Assembly (NCBI GenBank): GCA_964601275.1
Contig: CAZRMV010000007.1
Coordinates: 124,001 to 188,000 of the forward strand
Direction of reading: 5' to 3'
DNA: 64,000 nucleotides
DNA from: JAOZPE01 sp964601275
Lineage (GTDB): Bacteria > Krumholzibacteriota > Krumholzibacteriia > JAJRXK01
Below, in pieces: positions 53,838 through 62,910 of the stretch; the stretch's first letter is position 1, and every line of letters starts with the position of its first letter. Under the pieces are notes generated by a model. That model searched no databases and was not told the origin of the DNA. It worked only from the letters and a program-made list of their open reading frames with translations. The position numbers and the translations under genes were made by a program.

Positions 53838-54725
53838 ATGAGCCCAGATCCCGATCCGACCCGTTCGACAGGTTCTTCGGCGCCGAAGGCCTCAGGCCCC
53901 ATGGAGGGTCCCCTCGACCCGCGGGTGGTGATCTCCGCCTACCATGTGGATCTGCGCTACGGCAACCACTACGCCCTGCGGGATGTGAATCTCCAGGTGG
54001 CCAATGGGGAGTTCCTCTTCCTGGTGGGACCGTCCGGCGCGGGGAAGAGCAGCTTGTTGCGTCTGTTGACCATGGAGGAGTTTCCCACCGCGGGCCGGGT
54101 GGTCGTGGGAAGTTTCGTGTCCAGCCGGATGAAGCGCTCCCGCATTCCGCTGCTCCGGCGCGAGATCGGGGTGATCTTCCAGGACTTTCGGCTGCTCGAC
54201 GACCGCAACGTCTTCGACAACGTCGCGTTCGCCCAGATGGTGATCGGCGTCTCCAGCGCCAACATCAAGCGGAACGTCACGAGGGTGCTGAACTGGGTGG
54301 GCCTCTATCACAAGCGCAAGCAGAGGGTGGTCACGCTCAGCGGCGGGGAGCAGCAACGGGTTGCCATCGCGCGGGCCATCGTGAACAGCCCCAAGATCCT
54401 GCTCGCCGACGAGCCGACCGGGAACCTCGATCCCGAGGTGAGCCAGGAAGTCATCGATCTTTTGTTCCGGATCAACAACGCGGGAACCGCGGTGGTGATG
54501 TGTACCCATGACCATATCATGGTGCGCCAATATGGCGAGCGGGTCGTGAAACTGGAGGGCGGGCGGATCACCGCCGATGTCCAGCGTTACCGGCCCCAGG
54601 TCTCCCGCAAGGAGAGAGCGGTGGCCGAGAAGGCCTACCGGTTGCACGAGGAGGGCGCAAGGCAACGGGAGACGGAAACCTGGGAGCGCGCCATCCTCGA
54701 CATCGACTCGAAGAAGGAGAGTTGA
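53838..54725 (+). CDS. ftsE: cell-division ABC transporter ATP-binding protein FtsE
   Basis: The ATPase half of FtsEX, which links the division ring to peptidoglycan hydrolysis. FLVGPSGAGKSSLLRLL (Walker A), IFQDFRLLDDRNVFDNVAFA (Q-loop and the FtsE-typical RLL), TLSGGEQQRVAIARAIVNSP (signature) and ILLADEPTGNLDPEVS (Walker B) are all present. At 295 residues it exceeds the usual 220-230: about 30 extra residues at the N-terminus and a charged 50-residue tail (RKERAVAEKAYRLHEEGARQ). ATG 53838 is preferred over GTG 53829 because GGTGG precedes it. Its stop overlaps the ftsX start. Confidence 0.95.
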   Translation: MSPDPDPTRSTGSSAPKASGPMEGPLDPRVVISAYHVDLRYGNHYALRDVNLQVANGEFLFLVGPSGAGKSSLLRLLTMEEFPTAGRVVVGSFVSSRMKRSRIPLLRREIGVIFQDFRLLDDRNVFDNVAFAQMVIGVSSANIKRNVTRVLNWVGLYHKRKQRVVTLSGGEQQRVAIARAIVNSPKILLADEPTGNLDPEVSQEVIDLLFRINNAGTAVVMCTHDHIMVRQYGERVVKLEGGRITADVQRYRPQVSRKERAVAEKAYRLHEEGARQRETETWERAILDIDSKKES

Positions 54726-55600
54726 TGTACAGCACAACGCAAGTCCAACACCTCGTCCGCGAAGCGTATCTCGGCCTCGCCCGCCGCAAGATCAGTGGGA
54801 CGGTGGCCGTTCTCATCATGGGGTCGGCCCTGCTCATGCTCGCTTTGTTCAGCATCATCACCATCAACCTCGATTCCCTTCTGCAGTCCTTGCGCGGCGG
54901 CGTCGATGCCGAGGCGTTCCTCCAGGACGGTCTCGAGGCCGGTCGCCGGCAATCCCTGCAGCGGGAACTGTTGGCCCTGGACGGAGTGGAGGCGGTCTAC
55001 TACATCAGCCCGGACAAGGCCCTGGAGGAATTCCGGGCCGACCTGGGGGAAGACGCGTCGCTTCTCGACGAACTCGAAACGAACCCCTTGCCTGCGTCCT
55101 ACCGCATCCGTCTGGAGAAGAGCGTCATCCACGACGCCGCCCGGATGGAGAAGCTCCTCGAGGTGATCGGCGCGTTTCCCGGGGTGGACGATGTCGTTTC
55201 CCAGGTCGATGTCGTCCGCCGCCTCGACCGCCTCGGCCGGGTCTTCATGATCGTCGACCTGGTGGTGGGACTCTTGGTCCTGATCTCGGCGATCTTCGTC
55301 ATCTCCAACACCGTCCGGCTCACCGTGGAGGAACGCGCGAAGAGCATCGAGATCATGAAACAGGTGGGGGCCACCAACTGGTTCATCCGCACGCCCTTCC
55401 TGCTCTCGGGAGCCTTGCAGGGAGCGCTGGCGGGGATGCTCGCCATGGGCCTGTTGTTGATCGCCCACCGGGTCCTGCAGAGCGAGGTCGCCGGGGTGTA
55501 TTTCTTCGGCGCGGGGCAGATCGTGGGGTTCGTGGTCCTGAGCACCCTTCTGGGGGCGGTGGGCAGCGCCACCGCCTTGCGCCGTCATCTCCGGATCTGA
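54725..55600 (+). CDS. ftsX: cell-division protein FtsX
   Basis: The membrane half of FtsEX, 291 residues. The first helix (AVLIMGSALLMLALFSIITI) leads into the periplasmic loop that meets EnvC (residues 50-160, with DGVEAVYYISPDKALEEFRA). Three more helices follow (IVDLVVGLLVLISAIFVISN; FLLSGALQGALAGMLAMGLL; GFVVLSTLLGAVGSATAL). RLTVEERAKSIEIMKQVGAT is the conserved cytosolic FtsX block. AAGGAG precedes the ATG at 54725. It is coupled to ftsE upstream and followed five bases later by the EnvC-like gene. Confidence 0.95.
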   Translation: MYSTTQVQHLVREAYLGLARRKISGTVAVLIMGSALLMLALFSIITINLDSLLQSLRGGVDAEAFLQDGLEAGRRQSLQRELLALDGVEAVYYISPDKALEEFRADLGEDASLLDELETNPLPASYRIRLEKSVIHDAARMEKLLEVIGAFPGVDDVVSQVDVVRRLDRLGRVFMIVDLVVGLLVLISAIFVISNTVRLTVEERAKSIEIMKQVGATNWFIRTPFLLSGALQGALAGMLAMGLLLIAHRVLQSEVAGVYFFGAGQIVGFVVLSTLLGAVGSATALRRHLRI

Positions 55601-55605
55601 ATGCC

Positions 55606-56826
55606 ATGACGCCTCGTCCCTTCTTCCAACGATTCATCGGCCGATGTCTCCTGCTCGCGCTTGCGCTCGCTTTGGCGGTGCTGCTGGGAGTGGCGGCGGC
55701 CAGGGCCCAGCAGGCGCCGCAAGGCGATGTCCGGCAACGGCAGAAGGAGCTGGCCGAACTGCGGGCGCGCATCGAGGAGTCGCGCAAGCGTGCCGCCTCG
55801 CTGGCCGACGACGAGAAGCAGCAACTGCGCCGTCTGAAGGCCCTCGAACAGGAAGCGAAGGATACGCAACGCCTCCTGAAGAAACTCGAGGCCCGGGAGC
55901 GCGATCTCAACGCGCGCGTCGATCGGTTGAAGAGCCGGCTCGCCGAGAGCGACTCGAGCATGGCTGCCCGCCGGGCCCGCCTGGCGGCCCAGTTGCGCAA
56001 CATGTACAAGAGGAGCCGGGCTTCCCGCCCCCTCCTCCTGGAGGGTTCGGTGGACATGCAGTCGCTGGCGCGGAGGGTGAGGGCCTTGACCGCCCTGGCA
56101 CGCAGCGAGAGGACCTTCCTGGAGAGAACGCGCGCGCAACGGGATGAGCTGGCGCGGCGGCGGCAGGAGCTGGACGCCGTCCTGGCCGAGGTCTATCGCA
56201 ACCGTTCCCAGGTGGCCGAGCAGAGCGCGCGGCTGTTGGAGCTCGAGGAGGAGCGGAAGAAGAGCCTGGAGGCGGTGCACGCCGAGCGAAGCCGGTGGGA
56301 GGCCTCGGCGCGGGAACTGGAGAAATCGGCCGCCGCGCTGGAAGAGTTGTTGGCCCGATTGGAGCGCCAGCGGAAACGAGGGAGCTCGGCGCCCTCGACC
56401 GGTTTCTCCGCCCTCAAGGGCCGCTTGCCGTGGCCGGTGCGCGGGAAGGTGACCCAGCGGTTCGGCAAGCACATCCATCCCCGGTTCAAGACGGTGGTGG
56501 TGAACAAGGGAATCAACATCGCCGCCACCGAAGGGTCTCCCATCCGCGCGGTCGCCGCGGGAACGGTGGACTACGTCAACTGGTTGCCCGGCTACGGCAA
56601 GTGCATTATCCTCAACCACGGCGACGGTTGGTACACCCTCTACGCGCATGCGAGGGAGATCTTTCCCGCGGTCGGCGCCACCGTCCTGGCGCAGGAAGTG
56701 ATCGCGGAGGTCGGGGACACCGGATCGCTCGACGGGAGCCAGCTCTACTTCGAGATCCGTCACGGCAAGGAACCGGTCGACCCGTCCCGCTGGCTGTCGC
56801 GTTCGCGGCGCAGCGCGCGCCGGTAG
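55606..56826 (+). CDS. envC: EnvC-like murein hydrolase activator (degenerate M23/LytM)
   Basis: A 406-residue secreted protein: signal peptide (LLALALALAVLLGVAAARAQ), a long coiled coil (about 40-275, rich in R/E/L/A) and a C-terminal LytM domain (about 290-400). In active M23 enzymes zinc is held by H-x3-D and HxH; here the matching places read NKGIN and QLYFE, so the zinc ligands are gone, as in E. coli EnvC, which activates amidases instead of cutting itself. It directly follows ftsX, whose loop binds the coiled coil in the known system. No amidase gene is in view. Confidence 0.92.
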   Translation: MTPRPFFQRFIGRCLLLALALALAVLLGVAAARAQQAPQGDVRQRQKELAELRARIEESRKRAASLADDEKQQLRRLKALEQEAKDTQRLLKKLEARERDLNARVDRLKSRLAESDSSMAARRARLAAQLRNMYKRSRASRPLLLEGSVDMQSLARRVRALTALARSERTFLERTRAQRDELARRRQELDAVLAEVYRNRSQVAEQSARLLELEEERKKSLEAVHAERSRWEASARELEKSAAALEELLARLERQRKRGSSAPSTGFSALKGRLPWPVRGKVTQRFGKHIHPRFKTVVVNKGINIAATEGSPIRAVAAGTVDYVNWLPGYGKCIILNHGDGWYTLYAHAREIFPAVGATVLAQEVIAEVGDTGSLDGSQLYFEIRHGKEPVDPSRWLSRSRRSARR

Positions 56827-56950
56827 ATCGCGCCGGCGTCCACCTCCGCGGCTGCGCGCAAGGCGGTCGATCCGGAGGGAGCCGCACCGGACGGCGCACG
56901 CGATCCCGCTCTCTACGAATCTGGAACCCGGGTCTGGAAGGTCGTTCTTC

Positions 56951-58120
56951 GTGCAAGGTCTCGAGCATCTCGACCGCAGCACCGCCCTTCGGAGCCTGGC
57001 CGCCCTTGCCCGCAACGGGACGATCGGCCACAGCATCCTCCTGGAGGGGTTGGAGGGCAGCGGCAAGGAAGCGGTGGCGATCGCGATCGCCCGGCTGCTG
57101 CTGGAAGGCGACCACAGCGAGGACGGCGGTCGCACCGCCCGCCTGGTCCATCCCGACTTGCTGTATGTCTTTCCCGCCGAGGCCAACCTGAAGCTGGAGG
57201 ACTACCGGGAAATCCTGCAGGAGAAGGCCCGCGATCCCCTCGGCCGCATCCGCCAGCCCAGCAGCGCCATCATCGCCATCGGTGAGAACGAGAACCCGGG
57301 TCCGTGCACTGTCCGCCACGCGCGCCGTTTCGCCGCCGCGGCGCCGTTCGAAGCCCCCCGGCGGGTGATCATCCTGGCCGACGCGCACCGGATGAACCGG
57401 GCGGCGGCCAACGCTCTCCTGAAGACCCTCGAAGAACCCCCGGAAACCGTGGTGCTCCTGCTGTGCACCCACCAACCGCATCTTCTTCCGGCGACCGTCC
57501 GGAGCCGTTGCGCCCGGGTGCTCGTGCCCCGCTTGAGTGAGGAGGAGGTCGCCGAGCATCTGCGCCGGAACTACCAGATGGATCCCGAGGCGGCGCTGCG
57601 GGTCGCCGCGGTCAGCGGGGGCAATGCCCGGCGCGCCCTCGATCTCATCGATCCGGACTCGGAAAAGGTGGCCTCGTGGGCGATGACCCTGCGGGACTGG
57701 CTGCTCCAGGGAGAGCGCAGTCAACTCCTGATGGGAGCCGAACGCGTGGCCAAGGCCCAGGATCCGCGGGGCGGCAGGAAGGGGACCCGCCTGCAGGACG
57801 CCAGCCTCAGCGCATCCCGCGACGTCGCGGTGCGCACCCTCGATTTCCTGGTGGCCGACCTGATGGCGCTGTCGCGCGTGCTGGCCGGGGCGCGCGGGAA
57901 CCAGGCCCAGAGCGAACGCTTCGCGCAGTGGACGCGCCGTGCGACCGCGATCGATCCCCAGCGGGCCGCGCAGGTGTTGTTGAACGCCCGCGGGGACCTG
58001 CTGCGCAACGCGAACGTGGGCCTGGTGCTCAGCCATGCCTTCCTGCAGGCGCTGGGTTCTTCCCGCGGAGGGAAGACCCCGGGCCTGATGGTGGGGGACG
58101 GGTCGTCGTGGCCGCGCTGA
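56951..58120 (+). CDS. holB: DNA polymerase III delta-prime-type clamp-loader subunit
   Basis: A 389-residue AAA+ protein with a GTG start. ILLEGLEGSGKEAVAIAIAR is the P-loop region; VIILADAHRMNRAAANALLK and TLEEPPETVVLLLCTHQPHL followed by LLPATVRSRC give the Walker B, sensor 1 and SRC arginine-finger motif of delta-prime/DnaX subunits. The four-cysteine zinc module found in most HolB/DnaX proteins is missing. LSEEEVAEHLRRN begins the lid domain. It loads the sliding clamp with the other subunits. It overlaps the next gene by 13 bases. Confidence 0.88.
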   Translation: MQGLEHLDRSTALRSLAALARNGTIGHSILLEGLEGSGKEAVAIAIARLLLEGDHSEDGGRTARLVHPDLLYVFPAEANLKLEDYREILQEKARDPLGRIRQPSSAIIAIGENENPGPCTVRHARRFAAAAPFEAPRRVIILADAHRMNRAAANALLKTLEEPPETVVLLLCTHQPHLLPATVRSRCARVLVPRLSEEEVAEHLRRNYQMDPEAALRVAAVSGGNARRALDLIDPDSEKVASWAMTLRDWLLQGERSQLLMGAERVAKAQDPRGGRKGTRLQDASLSASRDVAVRTLDFLVADLMALSRVLAGARGNQAQSERFAQWTRRATAIDPQRAAQVLLNARGDLLRNANVGLVLSHAFLQALGSSRGGKTPGLMVGDGSSWPR

Positions 58121-58941
58121 TCGACAGCCACCTGCACCTGGGCCGGTCCGAGTTCGACCGCGACCGAAATGCCGTCCGCCAACGGGCCGCGGCCGCCGGG
58201 GTGCGGGCGTTCTTGCACGTGGGATACGATCTGCCCTCGATCCAGGCCGCGCTCGAGCAGGCGGAAGGGCGGCGGGACGAGTGGGCGGCGGCGGGGATCC
58301 ATCCCCACGACGCGCGCACGTGGGGCGAAGAATCCCGGTCCCGGCTGGAAGAGCTGGCCGCCGAAGGAAGGATCGTGGCCCTGGGCGAATGCGGGCTCGA
58401 TTTCCATCGCGATCTCTCCCCGCGACCGGTGCAGGAGGAGGTCTTCGGCGCCCAGATCGAATTGGCCCGCCGGCTCGACCTGCCGATGATCTTCCACGTC
58501 CGCGAGGCCTGGGAGCGGGCCCGGGAGCTGTTGCTCGAGGTGGGACTGCCGCCCCGGCGCGGGGTCTTCCACGCCTTCGCCGGCGACCGCCGCTTCGCGC
58601 GCTGGGCGGTGGACGAGGGCTTCAAGCTGGGGATCGGGGGGCCCCTGGGCTACCGCAATTCCCGGCTCCCGGACGCCATCGACGGTCTGCCCGCCTCGAG
58701 TTTCCTCCTGGAGACCGACGCCCCCTGGCTTCCGCCGCAACCCTGGCGGGGCCGGCGCAACGAACCGGCCTACCTGCGGTGGACCGCCGAGCACCTGGCC
58801 CGGCTCCTCGGGTCCTCCCTCGACGCGCTGAGCGAGGAGATCGCCCGCTCCTTCGCCGCCACCTTCGGGGTGGCTTTCTCCAAGGATTCCAGGGACTTGG
58901 CCCCCTCCCGGCTGCCCTCGCCCGCAGCCCGGGCCGGTTGA
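58108..58941 (+). CDS. tatD: TatD-family metal-dependent hydrolase (DNase-like)
   Basis: A 277-residue TIM-barrel hydrolase with a GTG start at 58108, preceded by GGGGGA. Metal ligands typical of TatD appear in LIDSHLHLGRSEF (HxH), VALGECGLDFHRD (E), MIFHVREAW (H), GVFHAFAG (H) and SFLLETDAPWLPPQPWRGRR (D). Relatives are 3'-5' exonucleases or deaminases. It overlaps the holB end, the same neighbour order (holB-tatD) seen in many bacteria. The C-terminal 20 residues are serine/proline/alanine rich. Confidence 0.93.
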   Translation: MAALIDSHLHLGRSEFDRDRNAVRQRAAAAGVRAFLHVGYDLPSIQAALEQAEGRRDEWAAAGIHPHDARTWGEESRSRLEELAAEGRIVALGECGLDFHRDLSPRPVQEEVFGAQIELARRLDLPMIFHVREAWERARELLLEVGLPPRRGVFHAFAGDRRFARWAVDEGFKLGIGGPLGYRNSRLPDAIDGLPASSFLLETDAPWLPPQPWRGRRNEPAYLRWTAEHLARLLGSSLDALSEEIARSFAATFGVAFSKDSRDLAPSRLPSPAARAG

Positions 58942-59097
58942 CATCCGGCGGCGGAGGATGGTATCCTTGGATTCGCTTCACAACGCTGCCTCCCCGGCAG
59001 CTTCTCCTGTCTCCGCTCCCGACCCCCGGAGGTCTCCCACCGAAACTCTGATACGGCGTTTGTGCGCGAAGACGTGCGGTTTCGGGCCCGAGGAGCC

Positions 59098-59121
59098 GAT
59101 CCTCGAAGGAAACGGAGGATC
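59098..59121. repeat. 7-bp inverted repeat between tatD and rsmA
   Basis: GATCCTC (59098-59104) and GAGGATC (59115-59121) are exact reverse complements around a ten-base loop. No T run follows. Confidence 0.45.
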
Positions 59122-59131
59122 CGGGGAACCA

Positions 59132-59147
59132 CGCCCCCGAGGGGGCG
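59132..59147. repeat. 16-base palindrome, copy 2
   Basis: CGCCCCCGAGGGGGCG, identical to 22798-22813. It lies 22 bases ahead of the rsmA start, where a hairpin could affect translation. Confidence 0.6.
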
Positions 59148-59168
59148 CTTCCTTCCGCGGTGGCGAGA

Positions 59169-60017
59169 ATGTCCCCTTCTAGCTTCCCCACCCAGGCGGA
59201 ACTGCTCCGCAAGTGGGGCCTGCGCCTCGACCGGAGGCGGGGACAGCACTTCCTGGTGGACCGGCGGGTTGTGGCACGAATCGTGGATCTTCTGGGTGGG
59301 ATGGCGATCTCGACCGTGGTCGAGCTGGGGGCGGGAGCGGGCGCATTGACCGGCGCGCTGCTCGATGCGGACCTGACGGTCCTCGCCCTCGAACTCGACC
59401 GGCGGATGATCGAACTCCTGCGCAGCGAGTATCCACGGGAGGAACTGAGCGTGCACCGCGCCGATATCGCCCAGGTGGACCTGGCCGGGTACGTGGGCGA
59501 AAAGCCCATGGCATTTGCGGGGAATCTGCCCTACCAGGTCACCAGCCCCGTGCTCTTCGGGCTGCTTGGGGCCCTGGGGCGCCCGGCGTGCCGGGGGGCC
59601 GTGCTCATGATGCAGGCCGATGTGGCCGAGCGCCTGTGCGCGGTTCCGGGAAGCCGCCAGTGGGGAGTCCTGGGGGTCTTGATCTCGGCCCGTTGTGTGG
59701 CCCGCCGCCGTCTCACGGTGAAGCCGGGGTCGTTCCTGCCGCCGCCCAAGGTGCAATCGGCGGTGGTGGAGCTTCGGCCACGGGAGGATCCGGTCGAACT
59801 GGGTGAAGGGGGCACCCGGTTGGTCAAGACGCTGTTTTCCGAGCGCCGCAAGCAGGTGGGAGGACTCCTGCGGCGCCGGTATTCCATTCCGGATGCGCGC
59901 CTGGCCCAGATGGAGGCCGAGTGCGGCATCGATCCCCGGCTCCGCCCGGAGCAGCTGGCCGTGGAGGATTTCCTGCGGTTGGAGCGCTGGTTGGGTGGAG
60001 GCCGTGAGGTGTCATGA
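59169..60017 (+). CDS. rsmA: 16S rRNA (adenine(1518)-N6/adenine(1519)-N6)-dimethyltransferase
   Basis: Dimethylates two adenines in the 3' hairpin of 16S rRNA with SAM. It has 282 residues, normal length. GLRLDRRRGQHFLVDRRVVA is the family N-terminus, VVELGAGAGALTGALLDADL the SAM motif I, and FAGNLPYQVTSPVLFGLLGA carries the catalytic NLPY. The C-terminal domain includes VKPGSFLPPPKVQSAVVELR. Starts at 59160 (GTG) or 59169 (ATG) are both possible. Its stop overlaps the ATG of the barrel gene. Confidence 0.96.
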   Translation: MSPSSFPTQAELLRKWGLRLDRRRGQHFLVDRRVVARIVDLLGGMAISTVVELGAGAGALTGALLDADLTVLALELDRRMIELLRSEYPREELSVHRADIAQVDLAGYVGEKPMAFAGNLPYQVTSPVLFGLLGALGRPACRGAVLMMQADVAERLCAVPGSRQWGVLGVLISARCVARRRLTVKPGSFLPPPKVQSAVVELRPREDPVELGEGGTRLVKTLFSERRKQVGGLLRRRYSIPDARLAQMEAECGIDPRLRPEQLAVEDFLRLERWLGGGREVS

Positions 60018-62167
60018 CCACTGCCAGGGGTGGAAACGCGGGGGGGGTGGGGACGCTGGCGGCGGTGGTTCTCGTTCTTTTTCTGCTGGGAGGAGTGTGC
60101 GGCGTGGCCCGGGCCCAGGACAGCATGGCGGACAGCACCGCGGCGAGCCCTTCGGTCGGGACCAGCCTTTCCGAGCTGACCCGGGAGCGAAGCGACAGCA
60201 CCCGCGTCGCCTCCGCGGGCGCGCCCGATTCCACCGCGATGGCATCCTTGATGGAACAACTTTCCCAGATGAAGGGTTTCCGCTGGCTCGATTTCGCGGG
60301 CACCTCCGGCAAGGACCGCCCCTCGATCAAGGGCACCTACAGTTCCAACAAGTCCAGTTTCGGCCCCGCCCTGGACCTGGATCTTCCCCTGATGGCCCTG
60401 GGCGGTTTCCACACCGTGACCCACTACCACCGGGATTCCTCGCAGGAGCCCACCACCGACCAGGAGAAGAGCAACAGCTCGTTCTCCACCGACTGGGACC
60501 GTGCCATGAGCGACTGGGGACGCTTCAGCATGGGTCTCTCCACCCGCGACAGCCGCACCGACCGCACCGGCTTCGAGACGAGCACATCCAAGGACACCGA
60601 ACTCGATTCCCGTCTCTCCGGCGACGGCAAGATGGGAGAGGTGTCGGGCAAGTGGTCGATCGAAGGGGGGGTCAGCAAGAAGAAGGTGGTCTCGGGTTCG
60701 CGTTCGGGAGCCACCGACCAGACCCTCAACAAGGGTGTCTTCAGCGGAGGACTGGGAAGGCGTTTCGGCGCGGTCGGGGTCAGCGTGAACGCAGGACTCA
60801 ACGCGGCCGCCGGTCCCCAGAGGCTTTCGGCCGCGATCGACGGCAGTGACGCCCAGAAGGAGACCAAGACCACCATCAGCGACACCCTGGGTGTGAATCT
60901 CCAGTGGAGGGGGGCCGACAACCGGACCTTTTCGGTCAGCGTGAGCCGGGTGGCCTTCGACGAGGAACGGCTCGACTACGAAACCGACTTCCGCGGGGTG
61001 GCGATCTTCGACCCCGATACCCGTTTGAAGATCGTGGGCAAGGAAAAGGAGACCCGCAATATCACCAATATCCAGCTCAAGGCCGACACGAGGATCTACC
61101 GCTCGATCCGCGCCAGCCTGAGCTATGGATTCGATCGCAAGGAGACCCAGTACATCCTCAGTCAACAGGGCTTCATCCCCGAACAGGGCCAGAATTTCAA
61201 CGGCGATCTCTGGTTCCGCTACGCGCGGTCGGGGAGCCTGAAGGTGAACCTCACGTTGAACGAGCGTTGGGACGACCGCCGTCCGGCGGACACCGAGGAG
61301 TTCAGGGGCCGGCACTACACCGTGTCCAACGGGGTGTCCTTCTCCATGGACCAGCGTCTGCTGGCCGCCAGCAGCCTGCGCCTGGTCTATGCCCAGGACC
61401 TCGCGCAGCAGATCTACGACTATACCCTGGAAACGGGTACCCAGGACACCGATGTGCTCAGCAATCGATACGAGGCCAAGTTGTCGTCGAAGGCCATCCC
61501 CTCGGTGAACGTCGCCCTGGGCAGCTCCTTCAAGACCACTTCGAACATCTTCCTCGATGCCCTGCAGGTGGCCAACAACAACCGCGATCTGAACACCTGG
61601 AAGGTCACCGGGGACTACAGCTGGAAGTTGTCGCCGGCGGTGACCTTCGGCCAGAGCTACCAGCTGAGCATCGACTACACCGATTACCACTATTCCTATG
61701 TCGAGCAGGTCGACCGGCGCGACAAGTTCTACAAGCGCACCCAGATGAAGACCGACCTGGACATCACCTTTCCCGGGGCGGTGGACTTCTCGGTGAGCCA
61801 CGTGGTCGACCGGACCCGTGGCGGAACCAAGCAACTGGTCAACGGGGTGGAGAGCCTCTCCTACACCGATGACGCCACCCGGCGTCAGGACGAGCAACGC
61901 TTGAACCTCGCCATGCACATCCCGCTCTTCGGCTATACCTTCTCGGTGGAGACGAGCCGGGTGTTCCGCACCCTGCGGGGCGAGGACGAGGAGCGGCAGG
62001 GGGACCTGAGGATCGGCCTCTCCGGGCAGAGCCGATTCCTGCATGATCGCCTGGTGCTGGGTCTGGACATGGGCTACGTCTGGGCCTTCGGGCCCCCGCG
62101 GGTCATCCGTATCGACCGTGACCGGCGGTACTTCACCTCGAACACCTACCTGAGCTGGACCTTCTAG
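60014..62167 (+). CDS. large outer-membrane beta-barrel-like protein of unknown function
   Basis: A 717-residue secreted protein whose start overlaps the rsmA stop. The signal peptide is AAVVLVLFLLGGVCGVARA; a Ser/Ala/Asp-rich linker follows to about 85. The rest is an unbroken series of amphipathic strands with short turns (for example SIRASLSYGFDRKETQYILS, SLKVNLTLNERWDDRRPADT, AVDFSVSHVVDRTRGG) ending YFTSNTYLSWTF, a terminal aromatic strand. This is the look of a 20-plus-strand barrel such as SprA- or LptD-like proteins of related phyla, but I cannot name the family. Two lipoprotein genes follow. Confidence 0.65.
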   Translation: MTTARGGNAGGVGTLAAVVLVLFLLGGVCGVARAQDSMADSTAASPSVGTSLSELTRERSDSTRVASAGAPDSTAMASLMEQLSQMKGFRWLDFAGTSGKDRPSIKGTYSSNKSSFGPALDLDLPLMALGGFHTVTHYHRDSSQEPTTDQEKSNSSFSTDWDRAMSDWGRFSMGLSTRDSRTDRTGFETSTSKDTELDSRLSGDGKMGEVSGKWSIEGGVSKKKVVSGSRSGATDQTLNKGVFSGGLGRRFGAVGVSVNAGLNAAAGPQRLSAAIDGSDAQKETKTTISDTLGVNLQWRGADNRTFSVSVSRVAFDEERLDYETDFRGVAIFDPDTRLKIVGKEKETRNITNIQLKADTRIYRSIRASLSYGFDRKETQYILSQQGFIPEQGQNFNGDLWFRYARSGSLKVNLTLNERWDDRRPADTEEFRGRHYTVSNGVSFSMDQRLLAASSLRLVYAQDLAQQIYDYTLETGTQDTDVLSNRYEAKLSSKAIPSVNVALGSSFKTTSNIFLDALQVANNNRDLNTWKVTGDYSWKLSPAVTFGQSYQLSIDYTDYHYSYVEQVDRRDKFYKRTQMKTDLDITFPGAVDFSVSHVVDRTRGGTKQLVNGVESLSYTDDATRRQDEQRLNLAMHIPLFGYTFSVETSRVFRTLRGEDEERQGDLRIGLSGQSRFLHDRLVLGLDMGYVWAFGPPRVIRIDRDRRYFTSNTYLSWTF

Positions 62168-62176
62168 GGGGACGTC

Positions 62177-62779
62177 TTGAAGCCAATACCTCGCACTCGA
62201 TCTGGTTGGGCTCTTGCGATCCTGCTCCCGGGCCTGGCGGCGCTGCTTGCCGGCTGCTTCTTCCACACCCGCACACCGGAGCAACCGGTCCTCGGGGGCG
62301 GGTGTGACTTCGACTTCCAGTTCAACAACACCTGGGAGGCGGTCCTGGCCAACATGGAGGGAGCGCTGGAGTGCGGCGAGGCGACCGAGTACCTCAAGGT
62401 GATCAATGACCAGTTCCTCTACGTGCCGACCCCTTCGCTCGTGGGAAACTATCCCAGCGCGTTTGCGACCCCCTGGACCAAGCAGCGTGAGGAGATCTTC
62501 ATCCAGGACGCGTTCTCGACCGCGCTGTTCTCGGCCACGCTCACCGACAGCATCCTCTCCGGTCCGGACGACGACGGGACGAACATCCGTCTCACCGCCC
62601 GCTACCACATCCAGGAGGTGGACGCGGCGGGCAATCCGGTGGGCGCGCTCTACACCGACACCGCCCGCTTCGAGTTCGTGCGCAGTTCCCTCTTCGTGGA
62701 ACTGACCCTGTGGGAAGACCTGGGGACCGGGCCCTTGCCCTTCGGCGACCGGCGCGGCCAGCAGGGAGGTGGTGTCTGA
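62177..62779 (+). CDS. lipoprotein, NTF2-like, paralog of the following lipoprotein
   Basis: A 200-residue protein with a TTG start at 62177 and AGGGGA ahead. LAILLPGLAALLAGCFFHTR is a lipoprotein signal (lipobox LAGC). The mature part begins with a helix (NNTWEAVLANMEGALECGEA), then TEYLKVINDQFLYVPTP and strands ending FEFVRSSLFVELTLWEDLGT, consistent with an NTF2/SnoaL-like fold and shared with the next lipoprotein. It probably sits in the outer membrane; function unknown. It is nine bases from the barrel gene, so in the same transcript. Confidence 0.7.
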   Translation: MKPIPRTRSGWALAILLPGLAALLAGCFFHTRTPEQPVLGGGCDFDFQFNNTWEAVLANMEGALECGEATEYLKVINDQFLYVPTPSLVGNYPSAFATPWTKQREEIFIQDAFSTALFSATLTDSILSGPDDDGTNIRLTARYHIQEVDAAGNPVGALYTDTARFEFVRSSLFVELTLWEDLGTGPLPFGDRRGQQGGGV

Positions 62780-62843
62780 GGGCACGTTGTTACTCCCTGT
62801 TTCTCTTGATCCGGGCCCCTTGGCCCCCGAATTCCCGCGGTTC

Positions 62844-62872
62844 TGGCACGGCCGCTCCCGATTTGGTAAGCT
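62844..62872 (+). promoter_or_regulatory. candidate internal promoter before the second lipoprotein
   Basis: TGGCAC (62844-62849), 17 bases, TAAGCT (62867-62872), about 38 bases ahead of the ATG. Confidence 0.3.
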
Positions 62873-62910
62873 GGATGTCCAGAAGGACACTGATCGGAGG
62901 TTTCCATCCC

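Noticed and set aside
62844..62866. TGGCACG suggesting a sigma-54 promoter
   Set aside because: No GC at the required -12 spacing follows; a sigma70-like reading fits slightly better.
59531..62890. A 1119-codon open frame on the minus strand opposite rsmA and the barrel gene
   Set aside because: Same mirror effect; rsmA on the other strand is certain and the antisense product has no recognisable domain.
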